This document shows positions 5,817 through 6,522 of a stretch of DNA of 6,522 nucleotides, one piece after another. This DNA comes from Candidatus Thiodiazotropha sp. (ex Gloverina cf. vestifex) (GTDB lineage Bacteria > Pseudomonadota > Gammaproteobacteria > Chromatiales > Chromatiaceae). Each line of letters starts with the position of its first letter. Position 1 is the stretch's first letter. The translations under genes and the position numbers were made by a program. The notes below the pieces were generated by a model. It had not been told where the DNA came from. It did not search any database and was given only the letters and a program-made list of their open reading frames with translations. The DNA lies in the NCBI GenBank assembly GCA_025656435.1, contig JAHXHT010000134.1, positions 1 through 6,522 on the forward strand, read 5' to 3'.

Positions 5817-6446
5817 CTAGCTACCCAGCGCCTTCATGATCGATTGGATCTCTTCGCTCGAGATTTTGAGAATATCCTGAATGGCATCGTGATCAAGTTT
5901 TAATCGTTGAGCGGCTGTGACTGCCGACCAGTCGAAATCATCATCCAGCTTATCCCAGTAAGCACAAAGGTTTGCGGTGATTACTACATCAGTTACGTCC
6001 GGTTGACCAACGTGTGGTCTCTCGAGGTCATCGTGATCATTGGTTGTGTTGGCAATGTCTTCACTGAAGTCCCAGACCTCTAGAATGGCGTGACCGATAC
6101 CGGTGTGCCACTGACTTAGCAAGTTATTCATGGCTTCATTATCACTAAATAACTCAGGATATTTTTCAGAGCGTGTGAAGATGTAGAATTTGCCGATATC
6201 GTGCAGTAGTCCGGCGAGCATTGCCTCATCTGGATTGACGTTGCTGTGTTTTTTTGCAATGACATAGGCAATGGCCGAAACGTGAACACTGTGTTTCCAA
6301 AGAACTTTCAGGTGCTCTCGCAGATCGCCCACAGACTTGGAGTGAAGGATTTGCTCGACAGCGATAGAGACGGCTGTGCTGTAGGCCTGGTCGTAACCAA
6401 GCCGGGCTATTGCTGTGCGGAGATCTTTGATCTGGTAATCCCCCCA
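5817..6446 (-). pseudogene. HDOD-domain signalling protein, N-terminally truncated
   Basis: HDOD proteins are degenerate relatives of HD phosphohydrolases found in bacterial signalling and regulatory proteins. The open frame supports 209 residues: IKDLRTAIARLGYDQAYSTA, VSIAVEQIL, then LWKHSVHVSAIAYVIAKK, the HD motif GLLHDIGKFY (about residues 80-89), and GHAILEVWDF with a downstream NDHDD. These fit the middle and end of the domain. The usual first 70-80 residues (the stretch with VSQDPxLxxRLLRxxNS) are absent: an in-frame TAA (complement of 6447-6449) precedes the preserved part, and an insertion sequence begins just beyond. The only internal start of note, GTG at 6332, lies inside the domain, so a functional shortened product is doubtful. 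The stop codon TAG (complement of 5817-5819) lies within the CTAG duplicated by the MITE. Family call firm, inactivation likely. Confidence 0.8.
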
Positions 6447-6457
6447 TTAATAATGGG
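6443..6457. repeat. 15-base perfect palindrome at the HDOD/IS junction
   Basis: CCCATTA-A-TAATGGG has seven-base arms around one base. It coincides with the point where the HDOD frame is lost and the IS begins, so it may include the IS tip or a preferred target. It also supplies the in-frame stop that ends the HDOD frame. Confidence 0.55.
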
Positions 6458-6522
6458 ACTCAAAAGTAGTCACTGTTAAGCTGTCTGAGCCAGCTTCTGT
6501 ATCGGGGTGATTCCACCTAATG
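6454..6522 (-). mobile_element. terminal part of an insertion sequence entering from the right edge
   Basis: The segment holds the last codons of a transposase followed by a short non-coding tail. On the plus strand, TGGGACTC at 6454 is a plausible tip, since many IS3/IS481-type ends begin with TG, but the true boundary cannot be fixed without the other end. The transposase stop is about 22 bases inside the proposed tip, a normal distance. The element truncates or closely abuts the 5' end of the HDOD gene. Confidence 0.55.
6476..6522 (-). CDS. transposase C-terminus (integrase-core type), partial
   Basis: Read leftward from the window edge, the frame gives LGGITPIQKLAQTA and then TAA (complement of 6476-6478). 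LGG(I/L)TPxxKLA is typical of the C-terminal end of DDE integrase-core transposases of the IS481/IS3 groups, which carry out cut-and-paste or copy-paste movement of their element. Only 14 residues are visible, so the family call rests on this short motif. Everything upstream lies outside the window. Confidence 0.55.
   Translation of the reverse strand, partial: LGGITPIQKLAQTA

Noticed and set aside
5544..5839. Several overlapping plus-strand open frames of 63-90 codons across the MITE
   Set aside because: They follow the inverted and direct repeats, resemble no protein family, and lie inside a non-coding mobile element.
6246..6479. Plus-strand open frame of 77 codons over the HDOD/IS junction
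   Set aside because: It is antisense to HDOD codons and crosses the IS boundary, with no protein-like features.

Overview
The window reads as a chromosomal segment of a gammaproteobacterium. The best evidence is the rppH-ptsP pair (RNA pyrophosphohydrolase followed by the nitrogen-PTS enzyme I), a gene order known in Escherichia coli and Pseudomonas. The style of the other proteins (YceI, HDOD, and a small conserved protein starting MLEYIFFDERPW) would fit a Chromatiales-like or sulfur-oxidising lineage, but that narrower placement is only an impression from memory.

Layout, left to right. Bases 1-502 hold a YceI-family gene that is intact at its 3' end, but its 5' end is lost or scrambled and lies beside an imperfect hairpin. 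A convergent gene (539-943, minus) encodes a small Tat-type exported HIRAN-domain protein. Diverging from it, 1024-1421 is a small conserved gene broken by a frameshift; restoring one GGTT unit of a tandem tetranucleotide repeat rejoins its two halves. It overlaps, tail to tail, a 78-residue single-pass membrane protein (1412-1648, minus). That protein lies 45 bp downstream of a HAD-IB phosphatase (1694-2350, minus). Divergent from the HAD gene are rppH (about 2529-3053) and ptsP (3090-5351), probably one transcript.

The right end (5352-6522) is shaped by mobile DNA. A 290-bp non-coding MITE-like element (5527-5816) has 29-bp terminal inverted repeats, a CTAG target duplication and two related internal hairpin modules. 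It sits exactly at the stop codon of an HDOD-domain gene (5817-6446, minus). That gene has lost its N-terminal part at or near the end of a second element, an insertion sequence whose transposase C-terminus enters from the right edge (6476-6522, minus).

The metabolic core is ordinary: RppH starts 5'-end-dependent mRNA decay and PtsP feeds phosphate into the nitrogen-related PTS. The window shows no defence system, CRISPR array, rRNA or tRNA that I could recognise. Its interest lies in three damaged genes (YceI, the MLEYIFFDERPW gene, HDOD), the compact MITE, and the exported HIRAN protein.
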